Shown in pieces: positions 27,175 to 40,553 of a stretch of DNA of 64,000 nucleotides. Numbering within the stretch: position 1 is the first letter of the stretch; each line of letters starts with the position of its first letter. Source of the stretch: Limanda limanda (lineage: Eukaryota > Chordata > Actinopteri > Pleuronectiformes > Pleuronectidae). Both the position numbers and the translations under genes were made by a program. The notes under the pieces were generated by a model. The model was not told where the DNA came from. It saw only the letters and a program-made list of their open reading frames with translations, and ran no database searches. Location: assembly GCF_963576545.1 (NCBI RefSeq), contig NC_083646.1, forward strand, positions 24,692,527-24,756,526. Reading direction: 5' to 3'.

Positions 27175-27602
27175 AGGGATAGTTCACTGAAAAATGAAAT
27201 TTCCCTGGCTATCTACTCACCACTATGCCGATGGAGGGGTCTGTGAAGTGTTTGAGTCAACAAAACACTTCCAATACAATTGAAGTCAATGGTGACCACT
27301 TCTACAAACGTAAAAAACAGAAAACAAACCTAACATGCTTCCATACAGCTGCTGTAGTGTTATCCAAGTATCTGTAAGGCCGATATTCAAGTCCGACCTT
27401 GAAACGGCTTGATGTAAATGACCCCGTTTCGAGTGGAATGTGAATGTCGGGGCTGACAGACACTTGGATGCCACCACAGGAATTTTATTGATTCCCCGAA
27501 TCTCCAGAAGTGTGTTGTGGACTGGAGCACTTCACCCACCCGTCCATCGGCAGAGCGGTGAATAGAATATGAGTGTATGTAGATTTTTAGTGAACTATCT
27601 CT
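27175..27602. mobile_element. complete nonautonomous TTAA-flanked element
   Basis: The left terminus AGGGATAGTTCACTG and the right terminus TAGTGAACTATCTCT are near-perfect inverted repeats. TTAA flanks both sides (27171-27174 and 27603-27606). The length is 428 bp with no transposase frame. The TTAA target suggests Kolobok or piggyBac mobilisation. Fragments of the same family lie at 15310, 22945 and 54938. Confidence 0.75.
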
Positions 27603-27874
27603 TTAAAATGATTGCATGTTGCTGGGGATGAATAGCTCTAAGTACCTTTTGCTTCAAGTAAAAGTACAATGCTGGACTCACAATAATAATATTTGACAGT
27701 CTAATTACTATTCGACTATATAGATGTTCTAAATACATTTGATTCATATTTTATATATAGATGGTATTTGCTTCATCCAACAGTTAGACAGATGTACACG
27801 GAACGCCACATTAAAACAGGTCACTGGTTTATATTAAACATTCTCTGATGGCTGTCCAAGTAAAAGTGCTTGAA

Positions 27875-27955
27875 CAATCATCAATCAATCAAACTTTATT
27901 TGTATAGAACCTTTCAAACAAACAGTTCAAATTGCTTCCCAAGTGATTAACAAAA
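27875..27955 (+). repeat. LINE/SINE-tail-like repeat fragment
   Basis: CAATCAATCAAACTTTATTT followed by GTATAGAACCTTTCAAAC is a common teleost retroposon-associated motif. Only this short segment is recognisable. Confidence 0.45.
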
Positions 27956-28996
27956 TGTTACAAAATGATTGATAATGATGAGTGCAGAAACCATTGCACT
28001 CATACATTGTAAAGATTACTAAGAAGATGCTAATGTGTAAAATGTACTTGATAACAGCAAAGAAACAGTGTTTTTCTTTTTTTCTAAAATATGTTGAAAC
28101 AAATAGAAACCTTTTTTTCAAAATATTGGTGTGAAAAAAAATGACAGTTAAAGAATACATTTATTTTTAACAAAGACACAGAATTTGACACAAAGTAATT
28201 TTGAGCCCACTCAGAGGAGAGTGGGTTCCACTGACTCATGCATGAAACGGTTTCCACATGTTAAAGTCTTCCATCATGCTCTGCTGCACCTGATCAGTGG
28301 CAGAATGTTTACTGGGCTAAAGTACAATTTCCATTTTGCACTATACATGTACTTTCTACATTTCAGGGACACATATTGTACGTCCATTCAGCCACATGTA
28401 TGTCCAAGCTGCACTGGTTAAGCTGTATGTCACTGTAAAGTCATCACAATGATCTCAACGTTACAACGCTGCCCACATATTTATGCATCTGTAAAGAACA
28501 AGCCTGTATCACGATGAATATAAATAGTAATGCCAGGAACGATGATGCTGTATTACACTTTTGTCACTTAAAGTCCAGTTTGTTGATAGCGCCTCAATCA
28601 TTTTGAAGGCAGGTTTTTCATTTGTCACAGAGCATTGTAGATGCTGTGTCACACTGTCAAGGGAATACATGGGTACACTTGAACTTGAACACAACAGAGC
28701 CTTGGGGAAAAGTATTATTTACACCTGTGCTTTTCCGGGCCTCATGCCTTTTACTCCAAGAGGCTTACGTCTCTCTCCTCCCTCATATGAGATGCCTGAA
28801 AGCTGCAGTGCTGCTGAGGTGGTTGTCCTTCCTTCTTACAGAGACTCTGACCGCTCAACGCACTTCCACTTAAGGAAACACATGCAAACAGACTAAGATC
28901 CTACAAAATTAGCATTTTATATTGCTATCCAACATGACGTTAGCCCGTTTCTCAATCAATTAAGTGTATTTTAGTCAGATTACCTTAAATACCAGG

Positions 28997-29360
28997 CTTT
29001 GTAAGTATTTGATTATGTTATGAATATGAGGTGGTGTTGTGTGTACTGTATTTGGTTGTGTTGAGTAATAAGTAGTATCTTGAGTAGACCTATTTGGTAG
29101 TGAGTATTTGGCTGGGTTATGAGTATTTCATTGTGTCATAAGTATTTGGTAGTTTTGAGAGTATTTGCTAGTGCTGTGGGTATTTTTCTGTAAAGTGAAT
29201 ATTTGGTAGTTTTGTGAGTATTTGGTTGTGTTGTTAGTATTTGGTACTGGCAGGATTTATACACTGTGTAATTAGTATTTGGTAGATTTCTTAGTAGCTT
29301 TGTGATAATTTGCTTGTGTCCTGAGTATTTCTTCTTTTATGAGTCTGAGTATTTTGTATT
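28997..29360 (+). repeat. degenerate minisatellite
   Basis: About 15 irregular copies of a roughly 20-25 bp unit with the core GAGTATTTGGTAGTTTTG fill this span. Each is centred on AGTATTTGG or a one-base variant. Spacing and sequence drift along the array, so it is old. Confidence 0.75.
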
Positions 29361-30689
29361 CGCTGCAGATGTGTTGTGAAATTCATGATGTTTTCTTCAT
29401 TTTCCTGAGTACTCCTGAGTTGCAGTGTGTCTCACAGCCATCGCTGACGAGAACTTCTGACCAAGGCCTTTGCAGTTCCTCACCCTACCTGTTACCAAAG
29501 TCTAACTCTACTAGGAGCAAAGAATTGTGGGCATATGCCCTTATATACACTTTGCCACATTTTACCTACAGGTCTACAGAGAGTTACTTACTACATGGCT
29601 ACATGACTACAAACTATGTTCAGGAAGTACAGGCCCCATTAGGTGGAGTTCAATCAAACTGAAGACACATCTCGGGGAAAACATGACCAACAGCTTCAAT
29701 TTGGAGCACCACAGTAAAGACTTGAGTTTTTTTTCCATCCCACATTTCTTCTATTTTAATGAATTATTAAGTGTAGATTGATCGTTAAGTAAACAAAGCA
29801 AAGCAATTTTATCCATCTTAAATAACAACAAAATAAGGTGAAGGGGTATGAATATTTTCTGAAGTCACTGTATAAATCAGAGATTTCACTTATGATATGT
29901 ATGAAATTTACATGTTTTCAAATCCGTAGGGTTTTCTTCGAAATATTAAATGCATCATGACTTGTTATACAAGTTATTGGTATTGTTGTTATCCTTTTGT
30001 ATTTCAACCATTTTTTTGTTGTTGTGTAGTACGAACTTTACTTTGTGTTGAAAAGTGCTCAATAGATAAAGATATTATTAGTAGTATGAGTCGTAGGTTA
30101 GTATGTTATTATTATTGAAAATTAAATATCAGGTTCTCTCATAAATATTTTTTGAATGTAAAAGTATCCATATCCTCCTTTATGGTTTGTTTATTTTTCA
30201 TTTCTGTATCATTTAAAAAAAATATTACCATGAAAGATTTACCCACAATCCCTCTGTGATGAGTTCCATATCTCATGAATTCTGTGAACCATGGAATCAA
30301 ATTTGCTCCTGCTCCTGCTGCTGACGCTGATAAATAACACTCTCTTATTATTTGTATCCTCTAAGACCAAAACTGGAAAAAACTTCCATGGCTTTGAAAG
30401 TGAAGTTGAACTAAAATCAGACCTCAGCGATGAACTTCAGTTAAATCCAATTGTTTGAATTTAACCCAACATTATAATTACTTGTGTCCCCTACTCTGAA
30501 CGGCACAAGAGGATATAGTCTGTTCATTTATTTAATTTCATTAAATTTGAGTGTGGTTATTTATGTCGTCCATTCGTTTTTTAAACCAGTACAGTATATG
30601 GCACCTTAAAGAGCTCGTAGTACCATATCACACCAGAGCACTGAGCTACCAGACTTAGTCTTACATGCTGTCCCTAAAGTCTCTAAAAG
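29361..30689. other. intergenic, no gene recognised
   Basis: Strongly AT-rich. ORFs at 29339-29781 overlap in two frames and have no recognisable domain. Nothing else was seen. Confidence 0.4.
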
Positions 30690-31085
30690 CAGAGTAGGAG
30701 CTTTCAGCTGGATCATGACGATGGATTGTGGATTATGATGAAATGGATCGTGATGGTGGATCCTGATCGTGGTAGCTGTTGATCATGGACTATGATTACA
30801 ACAGGACTGCTTGATATAAAATATGTCTACTCAGATAAATACTCTTATTGCCTGATGTTCTCTGTTACACGTGGCATCTATTGCTCTTCTGTCCGCCCTG
30901 GGAGAGGGATCCTCACATTCTGGCTCTATTACTCAGGTTTCTACGTTCCTTTTTCCCTGTTAAAAGTTTTTTTGTAATTTTTCCTTACTCTTGTTGAGGG
31001 TTAATGGCAGAGGATGTCACACATTGATAAAGCCCAATGAGACAAATTGTGATTTGTGAATATGGGCTATAGCATTCGATTTAAA
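30690..31085 (+). repeat. teleost interspersed repeat
   Basis: A GATGGATTGTGGATTATGAT-type cluster is followed by CACGTGGCATCTATTGC, CTGGGAGAGGGATCC, GTTGAGGGTTAATGGCAGAG, GATGTCACAC and TGTGAATATGGGCTATA. That order is familiar from a widespread teleost retroposon tail. No coding capacity. Confidence 0.5.
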
Positions 31086-31131
31086 ATGCAGCTGAGGCTG
31101 AAAGGAAGGTCATTAACTTTGCAGCTGTGTG

Positions 31132-31188
31132 GTCATCCATCCATTATCTAGGGGGGGGCTGGAGCCAATCCCAGTTGACATTTGGTGA
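31132..31188 (-). repeat. LINE-tail-like fragment
   Basis: CATCCATCCATTATCTA is joined to GGGGGGGCTGGAGCCAATCC with the usual middle part deleted. This is a recurrent teleost repeat in the orientation complementary to (GGAT)n tails. Confidence 0.45.
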
Positions 31189-32377
31189 AACTATTTGTTG
31201 ATAAACCGAAATATTGATGAGGCAGTGCTAGATAAATCAACAAAGGTCATCATGGGGACACAACAACCACATACCATCATTCCAAACTTTTCAAACGCTT
31301 AAGAGAGATGTGGGGAAAACAGTTCCAGTGTCAGTTTAACAACAACCGAGTGTGAAATTTCTCCAATTGAACATTTTCAGAGGCTCTTCACATTAGAGCC
31401 ACGGAAATCCTGCTTAGAGATGATCAGATGTGATGCTGTAATACGATGATGCAGTGATTGCCAGATAAATGAAATAGCCTTGGATAATATATCCGGAAGG
31501 ACTGGGTACAATTCATCCAAGACTCCGAGCTCCTGATAGGGTTTACGCCTGCTGGGGGGGGGGGGACGCTGGCAGAATCAACAATCCGATTGCTTATCAT
31601 GGGGATCAGCTTAAGGCAGAGGAACTGACTCGACATCGTCAGTCATATAATAATATCCCATTAGCTTAGAGCCTGCTGCGATTTTGACTGATACAGAAAC
31701 TTGTTGTCATGGAAATAGCCCAGCCTCGGTTGAGGTAATGGGCCTAAAAACACATGGATTATCCATCCCAGTAACTCTGGGGAAGGGGGGAGTTGTTTGC
31801 CATCTCTATATCAATGTTGTGGACTTATGCTGATTGCCTAGCAAGATGTATAGGGTCATATTTCCTGAAAAGTAGAAATCTTGATATTCTCAGTTATTGA
31901 TTGAAAGTGAACCACAGTGTTCATTTTTGGTGCAGGTGCACACAAGGACAGATGGTGAAGTACAGGTCTGAAACAGACAAATCCTCGGATTTTATGTTTT
32001 TATGTATCGCAGGATGTTTAGCAAGATTACTGTGTGAAAACAAATTCAGGTGTCTTGCGCTCATCTCTATTTGTCTGGAATGTAATTAGCCTGATTGGAT
32101 GTCCTCATGCATGGAGCAGCAGGAAGGATTTCCTCTCATCTTTAACTAAAAGGTTAGTTAAGATCTGGTTTGGAGATGTTGTAGCTATATAAGTGTGCAG
32201 TTCTCTCATGCTGTTTTCTGGCTTGTTCATATCAACAGTAGACTATATACTGCAGATGTCAAGAAGAACATTTTTTTGTGTGTGTGATTTATTATATACA
32301 CTTTACAAGATAAAGTCAAGACAATTTATACATAGTTTATTCACTAAATTAGTGAATGAACAATCACTCTTAATTAG
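31189..32377. other. intergenic, no gene recognised
   Basis: Contains a 14-G homopolymer near 31551-31564. No coding pattern or complete repeat was recognised. Confidence 0.4.
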
Positions 32378-32379
32378 AA

Positions 32380-32964
32380 CTAGAACACTAACGTACAATT
32401 AGTTACACCATCACTAACATCGGGTAAATTTTACCCGATATAATACACCCGATAAAAAATACTTCTCATCAAAATATATTAATGTCCAACAATACATGGC
32501 AATTTGAAGTACTCTTTTTTTATTTTCCCCGATACAACATCTCATAAAACGATAAAAAAGGTTTCATGGGGGACCCTATAAAAAGGCTCTAAAAATTTGT
32601 GAGAAATTAGGGGGTCGTTAAAGACAAATTCCTAAAATAATAAATAATAGAGCTGGGAACTTGTTCTTCGGTCCAACCGTTCTGGGACATGTCCGGTGAA
32701 GGCACAGTCTGCCTGCATCATTTACAACTTATACCATATTCAAAAAAAATGTTACCCTCTAACACTAACGTCGGGTGAAAATTACCCGAACATGTGCCAA
32801 TTGAAAAAAACAGGGATGGGATAAGGGAAACTAGCCGACCTTCTATGACGTGAGTGAGCAGACTGAAGCTACCCAAGACCCACGTCACTCAGACAGCAGC
32901 AACACAATGAAAATCCCATGACCACACTCGCTCGGGTAAAAAACACCCGACGGTAGTGTTCTAG
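32380..32964. mobile_element. unclassified DNA element with CGGGT/ACCCG hairpins
   Basis: The left end CTAGAACACTAACGT (from 32380) and the right end GACGGTAGTGTTCTAG (to 32964) are inverted. Three copies of a motif CACTAaCgTCGGGT-N-ACCCGA occur inside. Two are direct (about 32411-32440 and 32763-32790) and one is inverted at the right end (about 32932-32962). Each folds into a short hairpin; TCGGGTAAATTTTACCCGA is a near-perfect palindrome. No transposase ORF is present. TTAA lies at 32370-32373 but has no confirmed partner on the right, so the superfamily is unassigned. Confidence 0.5.
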
Positions 32965-32965
32965 G

Positions 32966-34068
32966 GTAAAGTGAGAACTTCAAATGTACTAATTAACTTA
33001 TAACACCGTTATAAATATTTCAGTGTTATTTCGCATTTAGTGTCTGGTAATGTGATTCACAAACTAAACAAATAGAGTCAAAACTGAATTTATTCCAATA
33101 CAAATTTGACTTTCTCCTCATGGCTATATTATATATGTAAGAAATTATAATATATATGGAAATTAAAGTTATGCTCTTTGCTTTAAGCATTATTCTGAAG
33201 TGCAAACAAATTAAGTAATATATGGACAATATGCCAACACTTCCTGCTTTTATACAATATTTTGGATACAGGCTCAGCCATCTTGTGCAAACACTCAACA
33301 TGAACTTGACTAAGATGAAATGCACCTTGCTCCTAGTCTCTCTCTTTGTGTCCTGATATATGATATCGCATAAATAAAGTAAAATATTGCGACCTTGAAT
33401 CACTGCAGGAGGTGATTATTTCCGCAAAAAAAAACAACTTGATAAAACCCGAAAAGGCAGCAGCAAGACATAGAACAAGTCAGATTTGAAAAGTAATTGA
33501 AGCAACAGCCCCTTTATGTGAGTTATCTCACTGCCTTTAATTTAAAGATGACATTTTCTAATGCTTGTATTAATTCACTCTGAATGTGCAGAGTTATTAT
33601 ATCATTGTAAAAAAAGCACTTCCACAGAAAGGGCACCTCAGGGCATAGTACGAGCAGTTGCACCTTATCTCTACACATTTGGCTAATGACCTCCAAGAAA
33701 CCTGATGGATATTAAACATTGCCTGGTTTCACCTTCTTAGGTTTAATCACATGGAAGGGGGAAAAAGCTCAGATAACATCTCACACACAGAGCAAAGCCC
33801 CGACCACTGCCAGGCATGGCAATAAACACGAATCATTCACACAAAGACTCTCATCTCACACAGGCTCTGGTTGACTGATAGATATGGTTGCATGGTTTGG
33901 ATATAGAGGATGTGTGGTGCAGATTCACAGAATAGTCCCAATTTGCCCCCCAAAAATATATAAATTTAGCTTTTGGGAGAAAATAGATAGGGGGATTTAG
34001 TCTCTTCTGAATGTGTAATGGAAAATACATTCAGCCTGTTAAAAGGCCAGTTAAAGCCAGTCTAAAGC

Positions 34069-34069
<1 letters not shown>
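32966..34069. other. intergenic, no gene recognised
   Basis: AT-rich. A 125-codon - strand ORF (33026-33403) is rich in Ile, Tyr and Ser, as expected from AT-rich noncoding DNA. No features were recognised. Confidence 0.4.
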
Positions 34070-36182
<2,113 letters not shown>

Positions 36183-36916
36183 ACAATTACACCAGCAACA
36201 CCAGCATGAACCATTGATACAAGGCAGGATGGATCCTTACCTTCAGTTGTTTACGCCAAATTCTGACCTTGCCATCTGAATGTCGTAGCTGAAATCGAGA
36301 CTCATCAGACCAGGCAAAATTTTTCCAATCTTCTATTCCAATTTCAGTGAGCCTGTGCGAATTCTAGCCTCAGTTTCCTGTTCTTAGCTGAATGAGTGGC
36401 ACCCGGTGTGGTCTTCTGCTGCTGTAGCCCATCTGCTTCAAGGTCTGACGTGTTGTGCATTCAGAGATGCGGTTCTGCATACCTTGGTTGTAACGAGTGG
36501 TTATTTGAGTTACTGTTGCCTTTCTATCATCTCAAACCACTCTGCCCATTCTCCTCTGTCTACTGACATCAGCAAGGTATTTCCGTCCACACAACTGCTG
36601 CTCACTGGATATTTTCTCTTTTTCTGACCATTCTTTGTAAACCCGAGAGATGGTTGTGCGTGAAAATCCAAATAGATCAGCAGTTTTAGAAATACTCAGA
36701 CCAGCCCACCTAGCACCAACAACCATGCCACGTTCAAAGTCCCTTAAATCCCATTTCTTCCCCATTCTGATGCACGGTTTGAACTTCAGCAAGTCGTCTT
36801 CACCTCGTCTAGATGCCTCAATGCATTGAGTTGCTGCCATGTGATTGGCTGATTAGCTATTTATGTAAACAAGCAATTGAACAGGTGTGTCTAATAAAGT
36901 GGCCGGTGAGTGTATA
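36183..36916 (-). pseudogene. Tc1/mariner transposon, truncated copy
   Basis: The right edge carries the terminal repeat TATACACTCACCGGCCACTT read on the - strand, ending at a TA. Downstream of it on the - strand an intact frame (36532-36840) begins MAATQCIEASRRGEDD. It contains MGKKWDLRDFERGMVVGARW and FSRTTISRVYKEWSEKEK, the helix-turn-helix DNA-binding half of a Tc1-type transposase. A stop (RVV then TGA) interrupts it. Decayed further transposase sequence, including the WSDESRFQLRHSDG region, is readable in shifted frames to about 36190, where the copy ends. The C-terminal catalytic part and the other terminal repeat are missing, so it cannot be autonomous. Confidence 0.85.
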
Positions 36917-38629
36917 TTAAAACAATGAAAATTGTAATAAAAAAAGTGTACAGTCTTCAGCTTCATGAGAACATACAGAACTTGGTGAGATAAAGAAATG
37001 ATAGAAAAAGTAAATATTCAAAGATATACACAAACATGGAATACACCTATTACAGAGACAGTAAATATGTGTATGGTACATAAACGATGTACAAAATGTC
37101 AATCACAAAAGGTTCATATGATCATATCACAGTAGAATAACCTTATCCATCATGTATTGGTTGTTGTTGTGTGTCTGACCTTTGAATAACTATTAGGCTG
37201 AACATTTAGGGGTTACACACAATCAAATCATTGTCAAGCGGATGGATAGCTGCTGTGGTACCTCTTCTCAGTTCTGCCCCTGTTTGCTGGGAGGCATGGC
37301 GAGTGCAGAGCTACACTGGCGGCCTCTGAATGTCTGACTGGAGCCGAAACCACTGAATTATTCCTCATTGACCCGTCCTCACCTGTGCCTTCCAAATGGT
37401 TTCCGTCACCGCTGACAGAGCTCGATGAACCTGCACTCATTTTCTACCTCAGCTGAGTCTAATGGGACAAAAAGCAATAGAAAAGATGCCAGTGGAGGAG
37501 CAGAAAGGCAAACAATGGACAGAGGAAAGGAACATGTCTTGTGACATGAATGTAATTGCTAACCACAGGGAAATATCTAGAACCGGTATATCTCAGTGCT
37601 CCAAGATTAATTTTAATAAAGCTAAAATGTGTTCCTAGGAGGCTGAAAAAAAATGATCTCGTATTCAAATGTGTCATTTTAGTCGGAACAGCGCTACATT
37701 GAAAAATATTCAAAATGCTTTTTTCTATCACTACAATAAAGCATTATATCCATTTGGAGAAAGGTATTTACTGTTCCAAACCGTTTGTGTCAGGTATCCT
37801 CCGCGAAAACTCTTGCATACAGGAAGTGTTGTATTTCAGATTAAATGTTTGTTTAGGGGGTTAAAGAAGAAGAAAGAAAGAAGTAGAAGCGGGCGATTAG
37901 CAGTAGAGGCACTGGCAGAGAAAATAAAAATAACAGCACCTACAGAAACAGAAGCCAAACAGAAACTTAAAGCGACAATAATCAGATAATATTAAAGCAA
38001 TGTATCAGATGACAATGTGAAAGGGCTCACTCATGATGATGAAGTTTATTATAAGTTTCAAGATATCACCTGAATCTGCAGCTCTCCTGGGCTTTACAGT
38101 GATTTATAGTGTAAGTTTATATAGCCCACAGTTTTACTGTTTTAGTTCTCTCACTGCTCTCATTGGCTCATTCTCATCTCCACCAAGCTGCTATCAGGAC
38201 AACAACAAGTTCTAAAAGCCGACTTTGCTCTGGCTGCTGACAGCTATTGACAATCTGAGTATTTTAGCATGTATAGCCAGATATTTCCCCCAGGAGCTTG
38301 TGAAGACCAAAATCGAGCTGAACGGAGAATGGATATCTGACTTCTGACAGCAGGCAACTTTTATATTATAAGCATCACTTCAATATCTTTAATCTGATTT
38401 GTTGCTAAATATTGTATAACTGATGAGTATTAGCGTGTACTTTTTCATTGCATGGCTTCATTTCTCAAAATAAATGGATAAATGCATGGTTAGTATACAG
38501 GATGTTCAAGTGGAGTTTCATCTGAAAGTTTTGCTGAAAGAGGTTGACAGTAACAAACATGTTGTGAAAAATTACAATGAATTGTTTGGTGAGTCAAGCC
38601 TAATATTTTGAAGCTTTATTATTCGTTTA
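36917..38629. other. intergenic, no gene recognised
   Basis: ORFs of 60-106 codons near 37234-37989 show no recognised domains. An A/G-rich stretch at about 37863-37890 precedes a weak coding-like segment ending at 37989, but no splice or homology support could be found. Confidence 0.35.
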
Positions 38630-38975
38630 AAGCTAGGGTTGTTAATCCTGACAAAACTTGCAAGAGCAGGCTACACTTATAAAAAAAATGCATTCCAGAC
38701 ACCCCCCATCGGCCCTTGTCAAAGCTTCGCCCCAACCCAAACAAAAACCATAACTCGCCCATCAACTTCTGACTATCGTCTCTGCTTCAGTGTCTCTCCG
38801 ACTGAAGACTCGTGTGCAGTGAGAGCACATACAGGGTGCACACAAGCAAGCAGGCCAGCCAATCATTTCATTTGGTCTGGTTGAAGCGATTGACTGTGTT
38901 TATTTACAGTCCTGCAAGGGCCACAGACACCAGATGATGTCATTTATTGATGGCTATCAGGACGTAAAGAGGATT
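38630..38975. repeat. probable interspersed repeat
   Basis: It begins AGCTAGGGTTGTTAATCCTG and includes AGCCAATCATTTCATTTGG and GTCCTGCAAGGGCCACAGAC. These words look like a teleost repeat interior. Ends were not resolved and the call is from recall. Confidence 0.3.
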
Positions 38976-39002
38976 TGACTGTTTGCATTGCAGCTTGTCT
39001 GT

Positions 39003-39175
39003 CTGTTTGTCAGGAGGATAACTCAATAACCACGGAATGGATTTCATGGGGCGTGATCAAAGGAAGAACCTTGATTTCATGCGGATAAATGGCCAGATCC
39101 AGGATTCTTTTTTCTCACTGTCTTTAACATGGTGAGACTGAACACACAGCCCTATGGTTCCTATACTTTCTGACG
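39003..39175 (+). repeat. teleost interspersed repeat (GGTGCAGATCC family) fragment
   Basis: CAGGAGGATAACTCAATAAC, GGCGTGATCAAAGGAAGAAC and CCAGATCCAGGATTC, followed by TTTCTCACTGTCTTTAACAT, match the middle of the family seen at 25185 and 47262. Confidence 0.5.
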
Positions 39176-40162
39176 GATTATAGATGATTCACTGAATCAC
39201 TACTGATAGACCATATCAGGTATGGCCAGATTGTCAGGCTAATCGATTAAACACAAGTTATGTGTAAGGCAGAACCGTGTGATTATGGAGATAAATGCAT
39301 CTACGTCAGTGTTTCAACAATGTGCTTTCAGTGAAGCACGGCACGATAAGCTGCAGCTCAGAGGGTTTTCCATAACAGTGACCTGGCTCGCATAAAATTT
39401 TCATCAGCAGCTCTACAACTTGACCCCTCTGTCTCCAGGGGAATGTGCACATCTCCAGGGAGCACAGTTTGGCCTTTGGACAAAAACTGTTCACTTCAGA
39501 TTCTTATCCGGACAGCGTCCATTAGAACTGCAGCAGGATTGTTTGTCATCTTTGTAACAAAAAGGATTTTCTCATAAATGTTTCAGTTTCACATTTATCA
39601 GACTCTCAGAAGAGTTTTTATTTGATATCTGTAATTACGAAAACAGTAGATCTTTGAACATTCTCAGATAGACTCGCTCAATGTGTTTGTTTGTTCTGAG
39701 CTGTCTGATGACGAAAAAATATAAAAAGCTGATAAGCTTTTAGAATTCATTTTATTTAGTTAGTGACTTCTTGATTCTGACATATTTGACCAGCACTGTC
39801 CCTCAACTCCTCCTTGTCATTCATGCACATAGATTAGTGAAATAGCTTGGACAGAAATGACCACACTCTCAGTTTATTTCTCCATTGTGAAAAATATTGA
39901 AACTCAAATAAGGAAATCAGAGCAAGAAGAGATAGTTTGAGCCTATAGTAATTTTGACAGTCCATCAGCCTGATAACGATAATAACATTTGCACCCAACC
40001 CTTACTGTGTCAAAATGAATGAGAAAATAGCACGGACTGGCCTTTGTCATTTAAATTACAGGGATGGGTTGAGAAACGTGCAGGAGAAAATATATCCTCA
40101 CACATAGAGATAGGCTATATATTCTTTTTTCTGAGGACTTCTCTGGATGTGGTCTGATAGGT
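39176..40162. other. galr1 upstream region
   Basis: AT-rich sequence directly upstream of the galr1 leader, with no recognised repeat. Distal regulatory elements are likely here by position, but none can be identified by eye. Confidence 0.35.
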
Positions 40163-40164
40163 GC

Positions 40165-40202
40165 TGACGTGAATGGGCATAGCCCAGCCCCTGCTATAAT
40201 AT
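40165..40202 (+). promoter_or_regulatory. candidate galr1 core promoter
   Basis: TGACGT (40165-40170, a CRE half site) is followed by CTATAATA (40194-40201), a weak TATA-like box. Base composition switches to CpG-rich immediately downstream. If used, transcription would start near 40225-40235. No start-site data are available, and CpG-type promoters often lack a TATA box. Confidence 0.35.
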
Positions 40203-40258
40203 GAGGAGGAGAAGTCCAAACGCAGACAGATAGAGCAGAGAGCGGATCAGCGCGGTGG

Positions 40259-40508
40259 ATGCGCAGACGCATCAGGTGCGCGCCAGGAGAGAAGGACTCC
40301 GAGACGCACGGCGGCACGACCAGAGAACCAAATAGCTTTAGGAGATTTGGGAACTGGTGTGAGGAGAAAGGAGTAGGACTATTTCTTCTCGAGAGCTTTA
40401 GATAAAGACAACATGTGCAGGGGCGCGGCTGGAGGCGCACCGGACCAGAGACACCTGCTCTGAAAAGTGCGTGCCATGAAGCAGCCTTTGCGCACAGACC
40501 TTCCATAG
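40259..40508 (+). promoter_or_regulatory. three upstream ORFs in the galr1 leader
   Basis: Short ORFs precede the main start: 40259-40405 (48 codons, begins MRRRIR), 40413-40463 (16 codons, MCRGAAGG) and 40476-40508 (10 codons, MKQPLRTDLP). The first has a poor context (T at -3), the second has A at -3 and the third has G at -3. All end before the receptor ATG, so none overlaps it. They would reduce or regulate receptor translation only if the transcript starts upstream of them, which is inferred from the candidate promoter. Confidence 0.5.
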
Positions 40509-40553
40509 GTCAACCTGCTATCGTTGAAATTTCATCCAAAAACAAGGGCAACA

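Noticed and set aside
28997..29360. Repeat array considered as a CRISPR-like locus
   Set aside because: Units are degenerate and nearly contiguous with no regular unique spacers, and the genome is clearly vertebrate.
36532..36840. 102-codon ORF as a host gene
   Set aside because: The sequence is plainly the N-terminal half of a Tc1 transposase beside its terminal repeat, so it is annotated as transposon debris.
37669..37989. 106-codon ORF ending in a charged segment (AVEALAEKIKITAP...)
   Set aside because: The charged end follows an A/G-rich tract and could be compositional. No splice sites or homologous family could be tied to it.
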